Positions 43,760 to 53,349 are shown, numbered from the stretch's first letter. The stretch: DNA of 64,000 nt from Paraherbaspirillum soli (GCF_042654985.1 NZ_JBHSMT010000028.1:270179-334178), one strand, 5' to 3'. Notes: generated from the sequence alone by a model not told the origin. A program made the numbers and translations.

Positions 43760-44836
43760 ATGTCAACAAACATTACGCGGTTCATGCAGGAAGATATATA
43801 TGACTGGTTTTTTAAGAACATCTCTGAAGATGTAAAGCCTTCATTCCTGGCACGAAAAGATTTTTGGGTCGTTCCCGTGTCGACCTCGGATCCAGAATAT
43901 GCAAATATTGTTGATCATTTGAAGGCCCGATTTACGGCGACAAAAATAGAAAGTTGCCGCGAGATCGAAGGACTCGGAATTGCAGTGGTGAGAGAAGGCG
44001 ACAAAACACTAGTTTGTGGAGCTTATAAAGATGGACAAAGCAAACTAGTAGTTTCGGACGTTGCAATTGGAGGCATCAATCCTTACTCGCTTTCTTTTCT
44101 TCAAAAGATGGCTTTTGTATCAAAACTCGATGCAAGGACTTCCAACCCAATCGATTCACAGGTTTGGAAAAATGATCCAATATTCGAATCAGACGTAGAA
44201 ACATATCTCCCTGAGATCATTTGCTTTGAAGTTGAAACAGAGTCATCGAATTCAAGTGACGTCCTTATATTGAAATTTCTGTTGTCCTTGGAACTTGGCT
44301 CTAAAAATGTCAAGGCATTTCGTGATGATTTGATAGCGGTGATGCTTTCCATTCCAAATGCAGAGCATGATTGGCTAGCTCAACAATTACTGTATGCAGT
44401 TTTATCACGCCGCGATAGTAATTTCTATGCCGAGTTATATAAATTGGTAGAATTTTTTTTCCCACTCTTCAAAATTTCGAAACTAAAGAAGAGTATTAAT
44501 TTTTCGGGATCTCATCTTAAATTGCTGGACATCTGTATGACAGATCTTGGTTGGCATGTAAATCACCAACTTGGTTCCCGACTTGCTTTAAATTATGCAA
44601 GTGTTGAATTTGCCGAAGTTATGTTAAAGAAAGCGTTTGTAATTAGCGAAGATGAAGAGAAGAGGTTTAAAGAAGATGCAATGGAAAAAATTACTGAGCT
44701 GCGTCACTCATTGATTCATCAGATTTTCAAACAAAACGACCCTGCAGAGGCTGACATTACTAGGGCCACTCGATCACTTTTAGTTTTTCTTTCCAGCTCG
44801 TTTGAAAAATATAATGCTGAATTAGCCAATCACTAA
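43760..44836 (+). CDS. protein with C-terminal HEPN-like RNase motif, partner of the DGQHR-like gene
   Basis: 358 residues from ATG 43760 (a TTG at 43736 inside the previous gene is possible). The N-terminal and middle regions (about 1-260) match no family I know. Near the C-terminus, EKITELRHSLIHQIFK carries R315-HSLI-H320, an Rx4H motif with a polar residue after Arg, in a helical context with another helix behind it (RATRSLLVFLSSSFEKYNAE). This is the active-site pattern of HEPN ribonucleases used in abortive defence and toxin systems. AT-rich, and co-directional and nearly contiguous with the upstream gene. The HEPN assignment is motif-level. Confidence 0.7.
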   Translation: MSTNITRFMQEDIYDWFFKNISEDVKPSFLARKDFWVVPVSTSDPEYANIVDHLKARFTATKIESCREIEGLGIAVVREGDKTLVCGAYKDGQSKLVVSDVAIGGINPYSLSFLQKMAFVSKLDARTSNPIDSQVWKNDPIFESDVETYLPEIICFEVETESSNSSDVLILKFLLSLELGSKNVKAFRDDLIAVMLSIPNAEHDWLAQQLLYAVLSRRDSNFYAELYKLVEFFFPLFKISKLKKSINFSGSHLKLLDICMTDLGWHVNHQLGSRLALNYASVEFAEVMLKKAFVISEDEEKRFKEDAMEKITELRHSLIHQIFKQNDPAEADITRATRSLLVFLSSSFEKYNAELANH

Positions 44837-45009
44837 AACATTGATTTGTACAATGCTATTGTCAGTAAGTTGTTCTAAAAACCAAGCTATTTGGCTGTCG
44901 AAATACACGAAATAGTAAACATACAATATTTCGCATCGTTATTTTCATACAGTTTGACCAGGAAGTGGTCTGCGAAGAGAGCACGCTGCCTACTATATAC
45001 AATGCGCTC

Positions 45010-45021
45010 CCCCCGCAACCA
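45010..45021. repeat. attR core (12-bp direct repeat)
   Basis: Exact copy of the tRNA-fMet 3' end CCCCCGCAACCA. The rest of 44837-45271 holds AT-rich non-coding sequence, this repeat and the terminator. Confidence 0.75.
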
Positions 45022-45030
45022 AACAAACCA

Positions 45031-45064
45031 AAAAGCCCGGACCGTTAACCGTCCGGGCTTTTTG
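45031..45064 (+). terminator. intrinsic terminator, probably the original tRNA-fMet terminator
   Basis: AAAAGCCCGGAC / GTCCGGGCTTTTT, perfect stem around CGTTAACC, 9 bases after the right att core. Confidence 0.93.
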
Positions 45065-45271
45065 TTGCCTGGACAATTATCCCGACTGCCCGTCCTGACT
45101 CAAACCCGGAACCTGCGCATGCCCCCTCCTCCAATCAGCATCCGTATTCCAAACATATCGCTCATGCGTCACGCTCTCTATACTTAATTAGCGCCATTTA
45201 CCCGGCAATGTTCTCAGCCCTTCCGGCGCAGCTAACCGCAGTCACGCCAGGCATCAATTAAGGAGAAAACG

Positions 45272-45559
45272 ATGGTCAAAATCATGGCCCGGATTTCATC
45301 TCGGGCAGACACCTCAACCTTGCTGAAAAACATCCTGCAAGAGCTGGTCGTCCCTAGTCGCAACGAGGCTGGTTGCCTGGGTTACGAGCTGTATCAGGAC
45401 GATGACAATCCACTCGATTTCGTGACCGTCGAGCTGTGGATGGATCAGGCGGCGGCGGAAGCGCACCTGGCGTCGCCTCATGTGATGGCGGCGCTGACCA
45501 AGGCTGACGATTTGCTGGCGCAGCTGCCCGAGATTCGTCGCTACACGCGGCTCGCCTAG
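45272..45559 (+). CDS. ABM-family (antibiotic biosynthesis monooxygenase/YgiN-like) protein
   Basis: 95 residues, AAGGAG ten bases before ATG. A dimeric alpha/beta ABM domain: VKIMARISSRADTSTLLKNI, SRNEAGCLGYELYQDDDNP, FVTVELWMDQAAAEAHLASP. Members oxidise quinol-like or aromatic substrates, or act as small heme/quinone-handling proteins. It precedes an SRPBCC protein gene by about 25 bases, so the two probably form one transcript. Cytosolic. Confidence 0.88.
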   Translation: MVKIMARISSRADTSTLLKNILQELVVPSRNEAGCLGYELYQDDDNPLDFVTVELWMDQAAAEAHLASPHVMAALTKADDLLAQLPEIRRYTRLA

Positions 45560-45584
45560 GACAACTTACCGACTGGAGGATGTG

Positions 45585-46067
45585 ATGAGCTTGAACACCA
45601 CCGCCAACCAATGGCAAGCCTTCTCGCTAAGCTGCGTTCGGGTCGAGACCGAGGTCGAGATTGCACGGCCGGCGCAGCAAGTCTTCAATTACGTGACGAC
45701 GCCGGCGCTGTGGCACACCTGGCATCCGGCCACGGTCGAAGTGCGCGATGTGCCGCAGCGGCCACTGACCACCGGCGAGACGATGCTGGAGCTGGTCGCA
45801 GTAGCCGGCCGCCGCGACCAAGCGCTGTGGACGGTGTTGGCCTGCATGCCGCCGCAGCTCTGGGAAATTGGCACCGATACCGACAAGGGAACAGCCCACA
45901 TCAGCTACCGGATCACGGACACCGACGCCGGTTGCCGCTTCCACCGCACGCTGGAATTCCGCTCGAAGGGCTGGTGGCACGTTCTGGACACGACGCTGAC
46001 GCGCTGGATCATGGAGCGTCAGTCGTCGCAAGCGTTGCGCAATCTTAAGGCGGTGCTGGAGCGTTGA
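45585..46067 (+). CDS. SRPBCC (START/polyketide-cyclase-like) protein
   Basis: 160 residues from ATG 45585 with GGAGGA upstream. A helix-grip fold with the opening VETEVEIARPAQQVFNYVTTPALWHTWHP, typical of polyketide cyclase/dehydrase-like proteins. LRNLKAVLER forms the long C-terminal helix. Binds a hydrophobic ligand; specific role unknown. In operon with the ABM gene. Converges with the methyltransferase gene, whose stop lies one base away. Confidence 0.85.
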   Translation: MSLNTTANQWQAFSLSCVRVETEVEIARPAQQVFNYVTTPALWHTWHPATVEVRDVPQRPLTTGETMLELVAVAGRRDQALWTVLACMPPQLWEIGTDTDKGTAHISYRITDTDAGCRFHRTLEFRSKGWWHVLDTTLTRWIMERQSSQALRNLKAVLER

Positions 46068-46068
46068 T

Positions 46069-47226
46069 TTACTTTGCAGCCAGACGCCAGAGCGAAGTCA
46101 GCTCTGCCGCCCGTGCCGCGTGCAGCGGGTCGGTGTCGTCGCTGACCTTGGGGTGATGCGGCCGGACGTCGATCCGGCCCAGGACTTTCAAGCCGGCGGC
46201 GTCGATCGCGGCCAACAACTCGGCGCGCGGGCGCAGGCCCAGGTGTTCGGCCAGGTCGGACAGGATCAGCCAGCCCTCGCCGCCCGGCGTCAAGTGCGCC
46301 GCCAGGCCGTTCAGGAAGCCAAGCAGCATGCGGCTGTCGGGGTCGTACACCGCGTATTCGATGGGGGAACTGGGGCGGGCCGGCAGCCACGGCGGATTGC
46401 AGATCACCAGCGGCGCTTTGCCGGCCGGGAACAGGTCGGCTTGCATTATTTCCACCTGCTGGGCCAACCCTAGCCGGGTCAGGTTTTCGCGGGCGCAGGA
46501 CAGCGCGCGCTGGTCCTGGTCGGTGGCGACCACGCGCTTGACTCCACGCTGCGCCAGCACCGCCGCCAGCACGCCGGTGCCGGTGCCGATATCGAAGGCC
46601 AGTTCCAGCGAGGGCAGCGGCGCTTCGGCCACCAGCCCGACGTACTCGCCGCGCACCGGCGAGAACACGCCGTAATACGGATGAATGCGGTCGCCGAGCG
46701 CCGGAATCGGCACACCCTTCTTGCGCCACTCGTGGGCGCCGATCAAGCCCAGCAGTTCACGTAGCGAGGCGACGAAAGGTTCTTCCCCGGCGCCGTAGGC
46801 TTCGTTGCAGGCTTGCCGGACGTCGGGCGCACGGCGCAGCGGAATTGTGTAGTCGGCCTCGAACGGCAGCAGCAGCATGCCCAGCGTGCGCGCCCGTTGC
46901 GATTGCGCCATCCGATGCAAGTGGAAGGCTTCGGTCGGGCTGGCGGCCGGCTTCGGGTGCTTGGACGGTTTGCCGGGCTTGCGCTCGACGCGGCGCGCCA
47001 GTGCCTGCAACAACTGGCGGGCGTTCTGAAAATCGCCGCGCCACAGCATCGCAGTGCCTTCGCAAGCGAGGCGGTAGGCGCTGTCGGCGGTCATGCGATC
47101 GTCGGCGATCACCACGCGTTTGGGTGCGGGCACCCCGCTTTCCGAACGCCAACGGGCGGAGCGTGTTTCGCCGGCTTCGGTCCAGCTGATGACGGGATGC
47201 GCTATGAAGGGGGAATGCAAATGCAT
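46069..47226 (-). CDS. class I SAM-dependent methyltransferase with NPPW motif
   Basis: 385 residues. The N-terminal ~175 residues form a helical, positively charged extension (GKPSKHPKPAASPTEAFHLH). The Rossmann domain follows: LAFDIGTGTGVLAAVLAQRG (motif I), VVATDQDQRAL (acidic ribose-binding residue) and VICNPPWLPA. NPPW is the catalytic motif of amino-methyltransferases acting on Gln, adenine or guanine (HemK/PrmB and RlmG/RsmC groups). Target therefore an RNA base or a protein glutamine; the sequence does not decide. Start ATG 47226, no clear operon. Confidence 0.85.
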   Translation of the reverse strand: MHLHSPFIAHPVISWTEAGETRSARWRSESGVPAPKRVVIADDRMTADSAYRLACEGTAMLWRGDFQNARQLLQALARRVERKPGKPSKHPKPAASPTEAFHLHRMAQSQRARTLGMLLLPFEADYTIPLRRAPDVRQACNEAYGAGEEPFVASLRELLGLIGAHEWRKKGVPIPALGDRIHPYYGVFSPVRGEYVGLVAEAPLPSLELAFDIGTGTGVLAAVLAQRGVKRVVATDQDQRALSCARENLTRLGLAQQVEIMQADLFPAGKAPLVICNPPWLPARPSSPIEYAVYDPDSRMLLGFLNGLAAHLTPGGEGWLILSDLAEHLGLRPRAELLAAIDAAGLKVLGRIDVRPHHPKVSDDTDPLHAARAAELTSLWRLAAK

Positions 47227-47299
47227 GGTGCTGGCCTGATAAGTGTGTAGAGCGAGAGGTAAAAAGCGTGGGCCTCAGTATATAGAGGACTTACCTAAC

Positions 47300-47386
47300 G
47301 TAGGGTGGAAAAGCGCAGCGCCTTCCACCGTTTTTAGATGCGGTGGCACATCAATCGGCGGATAACGCTGCGCTCATCCGCCCTAC
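47300..47386 (+). repeat. repeat family B, copy 7 (87 bp)
   Basis: Left hairpin GGTGGAA/TTCCACC carries a compensated C-to-T/G-to-A change relative to other copies. The right hairpin keeps GGCGGAT/ATCCGCC. Confidence 0.9.
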
Positions 47387-47394
47387 TTCCATTT

Positions 47395-48288
47395 CTAGTT
47401 CTCGGTAAACAGATGCTCACACACAAAATCGACAAACACCCGCAGCTTCGGCGATAGCTGGCGGTTGGACGGCCAGACGATCCAGAACTGCCCGGGGTCG
47501 ATCAAGTCGGCGTCGAGTACGCTCTGCAAGCTGCCGGCCGCCAGCGCATCGCGGGCCAGGAAGTCCGGCATATAGGCGATTCCGAGGCCGTTGATGGCGG
47601 CGGCCAGCATGGCTTCCATGTTGTTGCAGGTCAGTGCGGTGGGCAAGCGCAGTTCGCGTGGCGTTGCTGCCGGGCGCAGCGCCCACTCCTGCAGTTTGCC
47701 GCTGGTCTGGAAGCGGTAGCGCAGGCAGGCGTGCTGTTCCAGCTCAACCGGGTTGCGCGGCGTCCCGCGCTGCGCCAGATAGGCCGGCGAGGCGCACAGC
47801 ATGAAGCGGAACGATCCCAGCCGCCGCGCCATCAGCCGCGAGTCGGGCAGCTCGCCGCTGCGGATCGCGCCGTCCAGCCCCTCTTCGATGACGTCGACCA
47901 TGCGGTCGCTGAAATCCAGTTCCAGCGCGATTTCCGGGTAGCGCTGCATGAACGTGGGTAACACCGGCAACAGGAAGCGGTAGCCGATATTGGGCAGGCT
48001 GATGCGCAGTTTGCCGCGCGGCGCTTCGGCGGCATGCGACAGCATGGCTTGGGCGTCTTGCAGCTCGTCGAGGATGCGCTGGCAACGCTCGTAAAACAGG
48101 CTGCCTTCGGTCGTCAGCCGGATATGCCGCGTGCTACGCTGGAATAGGCGCACGCCCATCTGCGCTTCCAGCCGCGCCACGCTTTTGCCGACGGCCGAGG
48201 CGGAGATGCCGAGGGTGCGGCCGGCGCCCACAAAACTGCCCGCTTCGGCACTGCGCACAAACGCCAATATTCCGCTGAGACTGTCCAT
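47395..48288 (-). CDS. LysR-type transcriptional regulator
   Basis: 297 residues. N-terminal winged helix-turn-helix (about 1-60: FVRSAEAGSFVGAGRTLGIS and ASAVGKSVARLEAQMGVRLFQR), then the two-lobed effector domain (about 90-295). Divergent from the MFS transporter gene with 124 bases between, so it probably controls that gene. A TTGTT-CGCA-AACAA near-palindrome in the gap is a candidate binding site. Effector unknown. Confidence 0.93.
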   Translation of the reverse strand: MDSLSGILAFVRSAEAGSFVGAGRTLGISASAVGKSVARLEAQMGVRLFQRSTRHIRLTTEGSLFYERCQRILDELQDAQAMLSHAAEAPRGKLRISLPNIGYRFLLPVLPTFMQRYPEIALELDFSDRMVDVIEEGLDGAIRSGELPDSRLMARRLGSFRFMLCASPAYLAQRGTPRNPVELEQHACLRYRFQTSGKLQEWALRPAATPRELRLPTALTCNNMEAMLAAAINGLGIAYMPDFLARDALAAGSLQSVLDADLIDPGQFWIVWPSNRQLSPKLRVFVDFVCEHLFTEN

Positions 48289-48310
48289 TCACACCTCGAT
48301 TCAAGAGTTT

Positions 48311-48324
48311 TTGTTCGCAAACAA
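48311..48324. promoter_or_regulatory. candidate LysR box
   Basis: TTGTTCGCAAACAA, interrupted dyad with the T-N11-A spacing class, in the divergent lysR/MFS promoter region. Confidence 0.45.
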
Positions 48325-48412
48325 TGGACTTTAACGATGTTTTTCCAATATTGCAGCGCTTTTAGAATGCTCATCGTGCATTTCCATCCACTTAATCCCA
48401 GCTTGAGCAGCC

Positions 48413-49966
48413 ATGAACACATCCAATCACGATCCCTCCCCTCCCCCTCACACGTTTGCCGAGAAATGCCTGATCCTGGGCGCGGTCTGTCTCGCCGCGC
48501 TCGCCATGCCATTGAGCTTTACCGGCCCGGCGGTGGCCTTGCGCGCGATAGGCCATGATTTGGGCGGCAGTCCGATCGCGCTGAACTGGGTCACCAACGC
48601 CTTCATGCTGAGTTTCGGCAGCAGCCTGATGGCGGCCGGCACGCTGGCCGACAGCTATGGGCGCAAACGCGTGTTCCTGATCGGCGTTGCCATGTTCGGC
48701 CTGTGCTCGCTGGCGCTGGCCTGCGCGCCCGATATTGTCTGGTTTGACCTGTTGCGGGCCGCGCAGGGTGCTGCCAGCGCCGCAGCGCTGTCGGGCGGCA
48801 TGGCGGCGCTGGCGCAGGAGTTCGACGGCGCGGCGCGGACCCGCGCCTTCAGCCTGATCGGCACCACTTTTGGCGTCGGCCTGGCCTTCGGGCCTATCCT
48901 GGCCGGGGTATTGATCCGCGCTTTCGACTGGCATGCGGTGCTGCTGACCGTCACCGCCACCAGCGTGCTGGCCTTGCTGACCGGCGCGCGCTGCATGCGG
49001 GAGTCGCGCGATCCGCAGGCCAGCGGCGTCGACTGGGCCGGCGCCATCAGCTTTACCGGCGCCCTCAGCTTGCTCACCTATGGCGTGTTGCAGGCGCCGG
49101 AAAACGGCTGGTCGGACCCGCTGGTGATCGGCTTGCTGCTCGGCGCTGCCACCTTATTTGCGGCCTTCATCGCGATTGAACGGCGGGCGTCGCGGCCTAT
49201 GCTGGACCTGTCGCTGTTCCGCTATCCGCGTTTCGTCGGCGTGCAGTTCCTGGCGGCGGCCCCGGCCTATGCCTACGTGGTGCTGCTGGTGCTATTGCCG
49301 ATCCGCTTCATCGGGATCGAAGGCCACAGCGAGTTCGAGGCCGGCCGCATGATGGTCGCGCTGTCGGCGCCGATGCTGGTGGTGCCTATGCTGGCGGCTT
49401 ACCTTACGCGCTGGTGTGCGCCGGGCGCGATCGCCGGCAGCGGCTTGCTGATCTGCGCCGCCGGGCTGTTCTGGCTTGGCCATTGCCCACCCGGCCAAGG
49501 CGCTGCGATCGTGCTGCCAATGCTGACGATAGGTTTTGGCATCAGCTTGCCGTGGGGTTTGATGGATGGCTTGGCGGTCAGCGTGGTGCCGACCGAGCGC
49601 GCCGGCATGGCCACCGGCATCTTCAACACCACCCGCGTGGCCGGCGAAGGGATCGCGCTGGCGGTGGTCGGCGCGCTGCTGGCGGCGCTCACTCGAACCC
49701 GGCTGGAGGCCGTCATCGGCCTGCCGCAGGCGGACTTGGGCGCACGCCTTGTCTCAGCGGCGCAGCGGGTGGCTACCGGCGATCTGGGTCGCGCCGCGGC
49801 CGCGTTGCCGGAGGTGGCGGCGAGCGTATTGGTCCAGAGTTACGGCGATGCTTTCTCTACCCTGTTGAACGTGCTGTCGGCAGTCACCGTGGTATCGGCG
49901 CTGGTGGTGTTTGGATTTTTGATGCCTGGCACGGCACAGAGACTGGCAGGCAATCCGGCGGCTTAG
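48413..49966 (+). CDS. MFS multidrug transporter (DHA2, 14-TM type)
   Basis: 517 residues with about 14 hydrophobic segments. Motif A-like GTLADSYGRKRVFLIG (about 75-90), motif C-like GVGLAFGPILAGVL (about 165-178), and PMLVVPML late. Length and helix number fit the EmrB/QacA family: proton-driven export of lipophilic drugs or metabolites across the inner membrane. Divergent lysR gene is the likely regulator. No membrane-fusion partner adjoins. Confidence 0.92.
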   Translation: MNTSNHDPSPPPHTFAEKCLILGAVCLAALAMPLSFTGPAVALRAIGHDLGGSPIALNWVTNAFMLSFGSSLMAAGTLADSYGRKRVFLIGVAMFGLCSLALACAPDIVWFDLLRAAQGAASAAALSGGMAALAQEFDGAARTRAFSLIGTTFGVGLAFGPILAGVLIRAFDWHAVLLTVTATSVLALLTGARCMRESRDPQASGVDWAGAISFTGALSLLTYGVLQAPENGWSDPLVIGLLLGAATLFAAFIAIERRASRPMLDLSLFRYPRFVGVQFLAAAPAYAYVVLLVLLPIRFIGIEGHSEFEAGRMMVALSAPMLVVPMLAAYLTRWCAPGAIAGSGLLICAAGLFWLGHCPPGQGAAIVLPMLTIGFGISLPWGLMDGLAVSVVPTERAGMATGIFNTTRVAGEGIALAVVGALLAALTRTRLEAVIGLPQADLGARLVSAAQRVATGDLGRAAAALPEVAASVLVQSYGDAFSTLLNVLSAVTVVSALVVFGFLMPGTAQRLAGNPAA

Positions 49967-50042
49967 ATGAGTGATGCTCTTGGGCTAAAGCTGACTTTCT
50001 GAAACGCCTCTACAATGCCCGTTTTCCCAAGGAGCCAATCCC

Positions 50043-51020
50043 ATGCGTGCTATCGAAATCACCCAGCCCGGTGCGCCGGAAGTTTTGCAAATCTGCGAAC
50101 GCCCTATCCCAACTTTCAAGCCCGGCGAAGTATTGATCAAGGTGCAGGCAGCCGGCGTCAATCGTCCCGACATCCTGCAGCGCACCGGGATCTACCCGCC
50201 GCCGCCCGGCGCCTCGGATCTGCCGGGGTTGGAGATCGCCGGTGAAATCGTCGATGGCGATTTCACCGGCAGCCAGCTGAAAAAAGGCGACCTGGTGTGC
50301 GCGCTGGTGACCGGCGGCGGCTACGCCGAGTACTGCACCGCGCCGGCCGCCCAGTGCCTGCCGGTCCCGCGCGGCTGGAGCGTGCTGGAAGCCGCTTCGC
50401 TGCCTGAAACCTTGTTTACCGTCTGGACCAATGTATTTGACCGGGCCCGGCTGTCAGGCGACGAAACCTTGCTGGTGCAAGGCGGCAGTTCCGGCATCGG
50501 CGTCGCCGCGATCCAGATCGCGACCGCGCTCGGCCATCGGGTGTTCGCCACAGCCGGCAGCGATGACAAATGCCGCGCCTGCGAAGCGCTGGGGGCTGAA
50601 CGCGGCATCAATTACCGCAGCGAGGATTTTGTCGAGGTGGTCAAGGCGGCGACCGCCGGCAAAGGGGTGGATGTGATCCTGGACATGGTGGCCGGCGATT
50701 ACATCCAGCGCGAGATCGACTGCCTGGCCGACGACGGCCGCCTGGTGTTCATCGCCATGCTCGGCGGCAGCAAGGCCGAGGTCAATTTTGGGCAAGTGCT
50801 GCGGCGTCGCCTGACGATCACCGGCTCCACCCTCAGACCGCGCCCGATTGCATTCAAGGGCGCGATCGCGGCCCAGTTGCAGCAAAGAGTGTGGCCGCTG
50901 ATCGAGGCCGGCAAGATCAAGCCGGTGATTTTCAAGACCTTCCCGTTTGAGCAAGCGGCGCAGGCCCATGCGCTGATGGAAAGCAGCACGCATGTCGGCA
51001 AGATCATGCTGACGTTTTAG
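50043..51020 (+). CDS. NAD(P)H-quinone oxidoreductase (zinc-free MDR, PIG3-like)
   Basis: 325 residues, AAGGAG nine bases before ATG. The GroES-like N-terminus (MRAIEITQPGAPEVLQI, VNRPDILQRTGIYPPPPGAS) lacks the zinc-ligand set. The Rossmann part shows LVQGGSSGIGVAAIQIATALG, the NADPH-binding loop of the quinone-oxidoreductase subgroup, and ITGSTLRPRP. The DILQR-GxYPPPxGAS pattern is that of PIG3/TP53I3-type enzymes. One-electron reduction of quinones or reduction of enones in the cytosol. Monocistronic, followed by repeat B8. Confidence 0.93.
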   Translation: MRAIEITQPGAPEVLQICERPIPTFKPGEVLIKVQAAGVNRPDILQRTGIYPPPPGASDLPGLEIAGEIVDGDFTGSQLKKGDLVCALVTGGGYAEYCTAPAAQCLPVPRGWSVLEAASLPETLFTVWTNVFDRARLSGDETLLVQGGSSGIGVAAIQIATALGHRVFATAGSDDKCRACEALGAERGINYRSEDFVEVVKAATAGKGVDVILDMVAGDYIQREIDCLADDGRLVFIAMLGGSKAEVNFGQVLRRRLTITGSTLRPRPIAFKGAIAAQLQQRVWPLIEAGKIKPVIFKTFPFEQAAQAHALMESSTHVGKIMLTF

Positions 51021-51050
51021 TTGATGTCTGGCGCAACTGCAGGGCAAATC

Positions 51051-51147
51051 GTAGGGCGGATGAGCGCAGCGTTATCCGCCATGATGCGCCGCCTGCGATG
51101 GATTCGAGCCGGGTAACGGCGGAAGGCGCTGCGCTTTTCCGCCCTAC
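51051..51147 (-). repeat. repeat family B, copy 8 (97 bp)
   Basis: GTAGGGCGGATGAGCGCAGC ... GCGCTTTTCCGCCCTAC, reverse orientation, between the quinone oxidoreductase and chemoreceptor genes. Confidence 0.9.
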
Positions 51148-51182
51148 GCTGCTACGCCGCAGTGGAGTCCGTTGTGCCGCCA

Positions 51183-51226
51183 AAATAAAAACCGCGCGCA
51201 CCTTGCATTGCAATGTGCGCGCGGTT
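51183..51226 (-). terminator. intrinsic terminator of chemoreceptor 1
   Basis: ACCGCGCGCAC / GTGCGCGCGGT, with TTTTTATTTT after it on the minus strand, 33 bases beyond the stop. Copy of the hairpin at 53891. Confidence 0.92.
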
Positions 51227-51258
51227 GGGTCCAGCCTAGGCTGACTCAGTTCTTGCTA

Positions 51259-53255
51259 TTAAAACTGTTCCCAATCCTCTGCAGAACCAGCACCGGCTGG
51301 CGCATTGGCGACCTTTTTATGGTCATTACCGAGCGCCTTGGCCGGACCTGCTTTTCGGCTCAGGGACATCACGCTGGCGTTCTTCAGCTGCGGTGCGGTC
51401 TTCGCGTTCAGGTGCAGGTTTTTGGCGGCCGGCGCCGGCTTCAAGGTAGGCATGCCGCGCGCGGCGTCCAGCTTGAACATGCTGACCACTTGCGACAGAT
51501 TGCCGGCGTGGTCTTGCAGCGAGGCGGCAGCAGCGGCGGCTTCTTCCACCAGCGCGGCGTTTTGCTGCGTGACTTGATCCATCTGGCTGATCGCCTGGTT
51601 GATCTGGTCGATGCCGGTGCTTTGTTCCTGGCTGGCGGCGGTGATCTCGGCCATGATGTCGGTCACCCGTTTGACGCTGTCGACGATCTGATCCATCGTC
51701 ACGCCGGCTTCGGCCACCAGCTTGCTGCCGACTTCGACTTTATCCACCGAGTCGCCGATCAAGCCCTTGATTTCCTTGGCGGCGGTGGCGCTGCGCTGGG
51801 CCAGGTTGCGCACTTCGCTGGCGACCACCGCAAAGCCTCGGCCTTGTTCGCCGGCCCGGGCCGCTTCGACTGCCGCGTTCAAGGCCAGGATGTTGGTCTG
51901 GAACGCGATGCCGTCGATCACGCCGATGATGTCGACGATCTTCTTCGACGACGCATTGATCGAATCCATCGTGTCAACCACTTGCGACACCACGGTGCCG
52001 CCCTTGACCGCGACGGTCGAGGCCGACACCGCCAGTTGATTGGCTTGGCGTGCATTGTCGGCGCTTTGCTTGACGGTGCCGGTGATTTCTTCCATCGAGG
52101 CAGCGGTTTCTTCCAGCGAGCTGGCTTGCTGTTCGGTGCGCGACGACAGGTCGAGATTGCCGGCGGCGATTTCGTGCGAGGCGACCTTGACCGATTCACT
52201 GGTGCGGCGGATTTCACCGAGAACGTCGGCGATCTTGTCGACGAACAGGTTGAACGCGCTGGCGATCTGCGACAACTCGTCGGCGCCGTCGGCGTCCAGA
52301 CGGCGGGTCAGGTCGCCGTCGCCGGAAGCGATTTCCTGCATCGCATCGCGGATCAGTTCCATCCGTTTCAGCGCTTGCACCACCAGCACGGTCAGCACCA
52401 GCGCGGCCAGCACGATGATCAGCAGCGCCGTGATGGCCGAGGTAACCAGCATCGAGGTCAGCGCTTGCGTCGCTTCGGCGTAATCCATCACCACCACCAG
52501 CATCCAGTCGGTGCCGGCGATCTTGCTGACAAACAGGCGACCGTCGNNNNNNNNNNACGGACGCTGCTGTTCTCTTTGGTACGTTCGATGTCGGCCAGTT
52601 TTTGCGCCGACAGCGTGCCGTCCAGCGTCGATACCGGTTTCAGCGCCATTGCCGCATTCGGATGGGCGATGATGGTGCCGCCGCCATCGACCAGGAAGGC
52701 AAAGCTGTTGGGGGTCGGTTTGATGGTGTTGACGTTGCGGATCACCGAATCCAGCTCCACGTCGCTGCCGGCAACCGCTTTAAGGCCGCTCTTGGCGGTG
52801 CTCGGCTCGGCGAATGTGACCACCAGTTTGCCGGTGCTGGCGCCGACATAGGGAGCGGTCAGGACCGGTCCGCCGGCTTGCGTGGCTTTGATATACCAGG
52901 GCCGGGCGGTCGGATCGTAACCTGGTTTCTGGGCGCGCGGCGAGACCATCCGCTTGTCCGCGTAGCCGATGTAGGCAGTGTCGAATTCGCCTGCCTTTTT
53001 GGCTGCGATGATGAACGGCAGAGGATCGGCCGCATCGACCGACAAGGTGATCGAGGTGACGATGGCGGCCTTGGAATGCACCCATTCCGCAATGCCGGAA
53101 GCATGATCGCCGGCCAGTTGCAGCATTTGCGCATTGAGCGAATCGAGCGTGCGGTTGCGGGTGGTGGTGTAGTTGGCGAAAGCCAGGATCAGCAGCGCCA
53201 GAACCACGATGGAGACGCAGATGGCGATGAGTCGTGTACGAAGAGTTGAAAACAT
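51259..53255 (-). CDS. methyl-accepting chemotaxis protein 1 (dCache), interrupted by assembly gap
   Basis: Reads as two ORFs (52488-53255 and 51259-52503) only because of a 10-N gap. The paralogue at 53970 shows that 11 rather than 10 bases are missing, which restores one ~665-residue gene. Layout: TM1 (about 8-30), dCache_1 periplasmic sensor (about 35-245, GYDPTARPWYIKA), TM2 (about 278-300), HAMP (about 300-353), then the MCP signalling domain with the hairpin EVRNLAQRSATAAKEIKGLI and methylation helices. The amino-acid-type motif Y-x4-R-x-W-Y is present, but the usual Asp after PYV is Gly (APYVGAS). The C-terminal tail ends EDWEQF, a CheR-tether-like pentapeptide region. Confidence 0.9.
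52547..52556. other. assembly gap (10 N) inside chemoreceptor 1
   Basis: Comparison with the paralogue implies a true length of 11, so the apparent frameshift is an artefact. Caused by the near-identical repeat 2.7 kb away. Confidence 0.95.
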
Positions 53256-53349
53256 GAAAGGAAAATCCTGTTGAAGGAGTGGTGCCGGTCACATCAGGCT
53301 CAAACATCGCGATGGCTATGGCTGACTCTGGTATGGCTGGCGGTCTATC

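Noticed and set aside
51259..53255. Chemoreceptor 1 as a pseudogene split by a frameshift
   Set aside because: The break coincides with the 10-N gap. Comparison with the paralogue shows an 11-base spacing, so the frame is restored.
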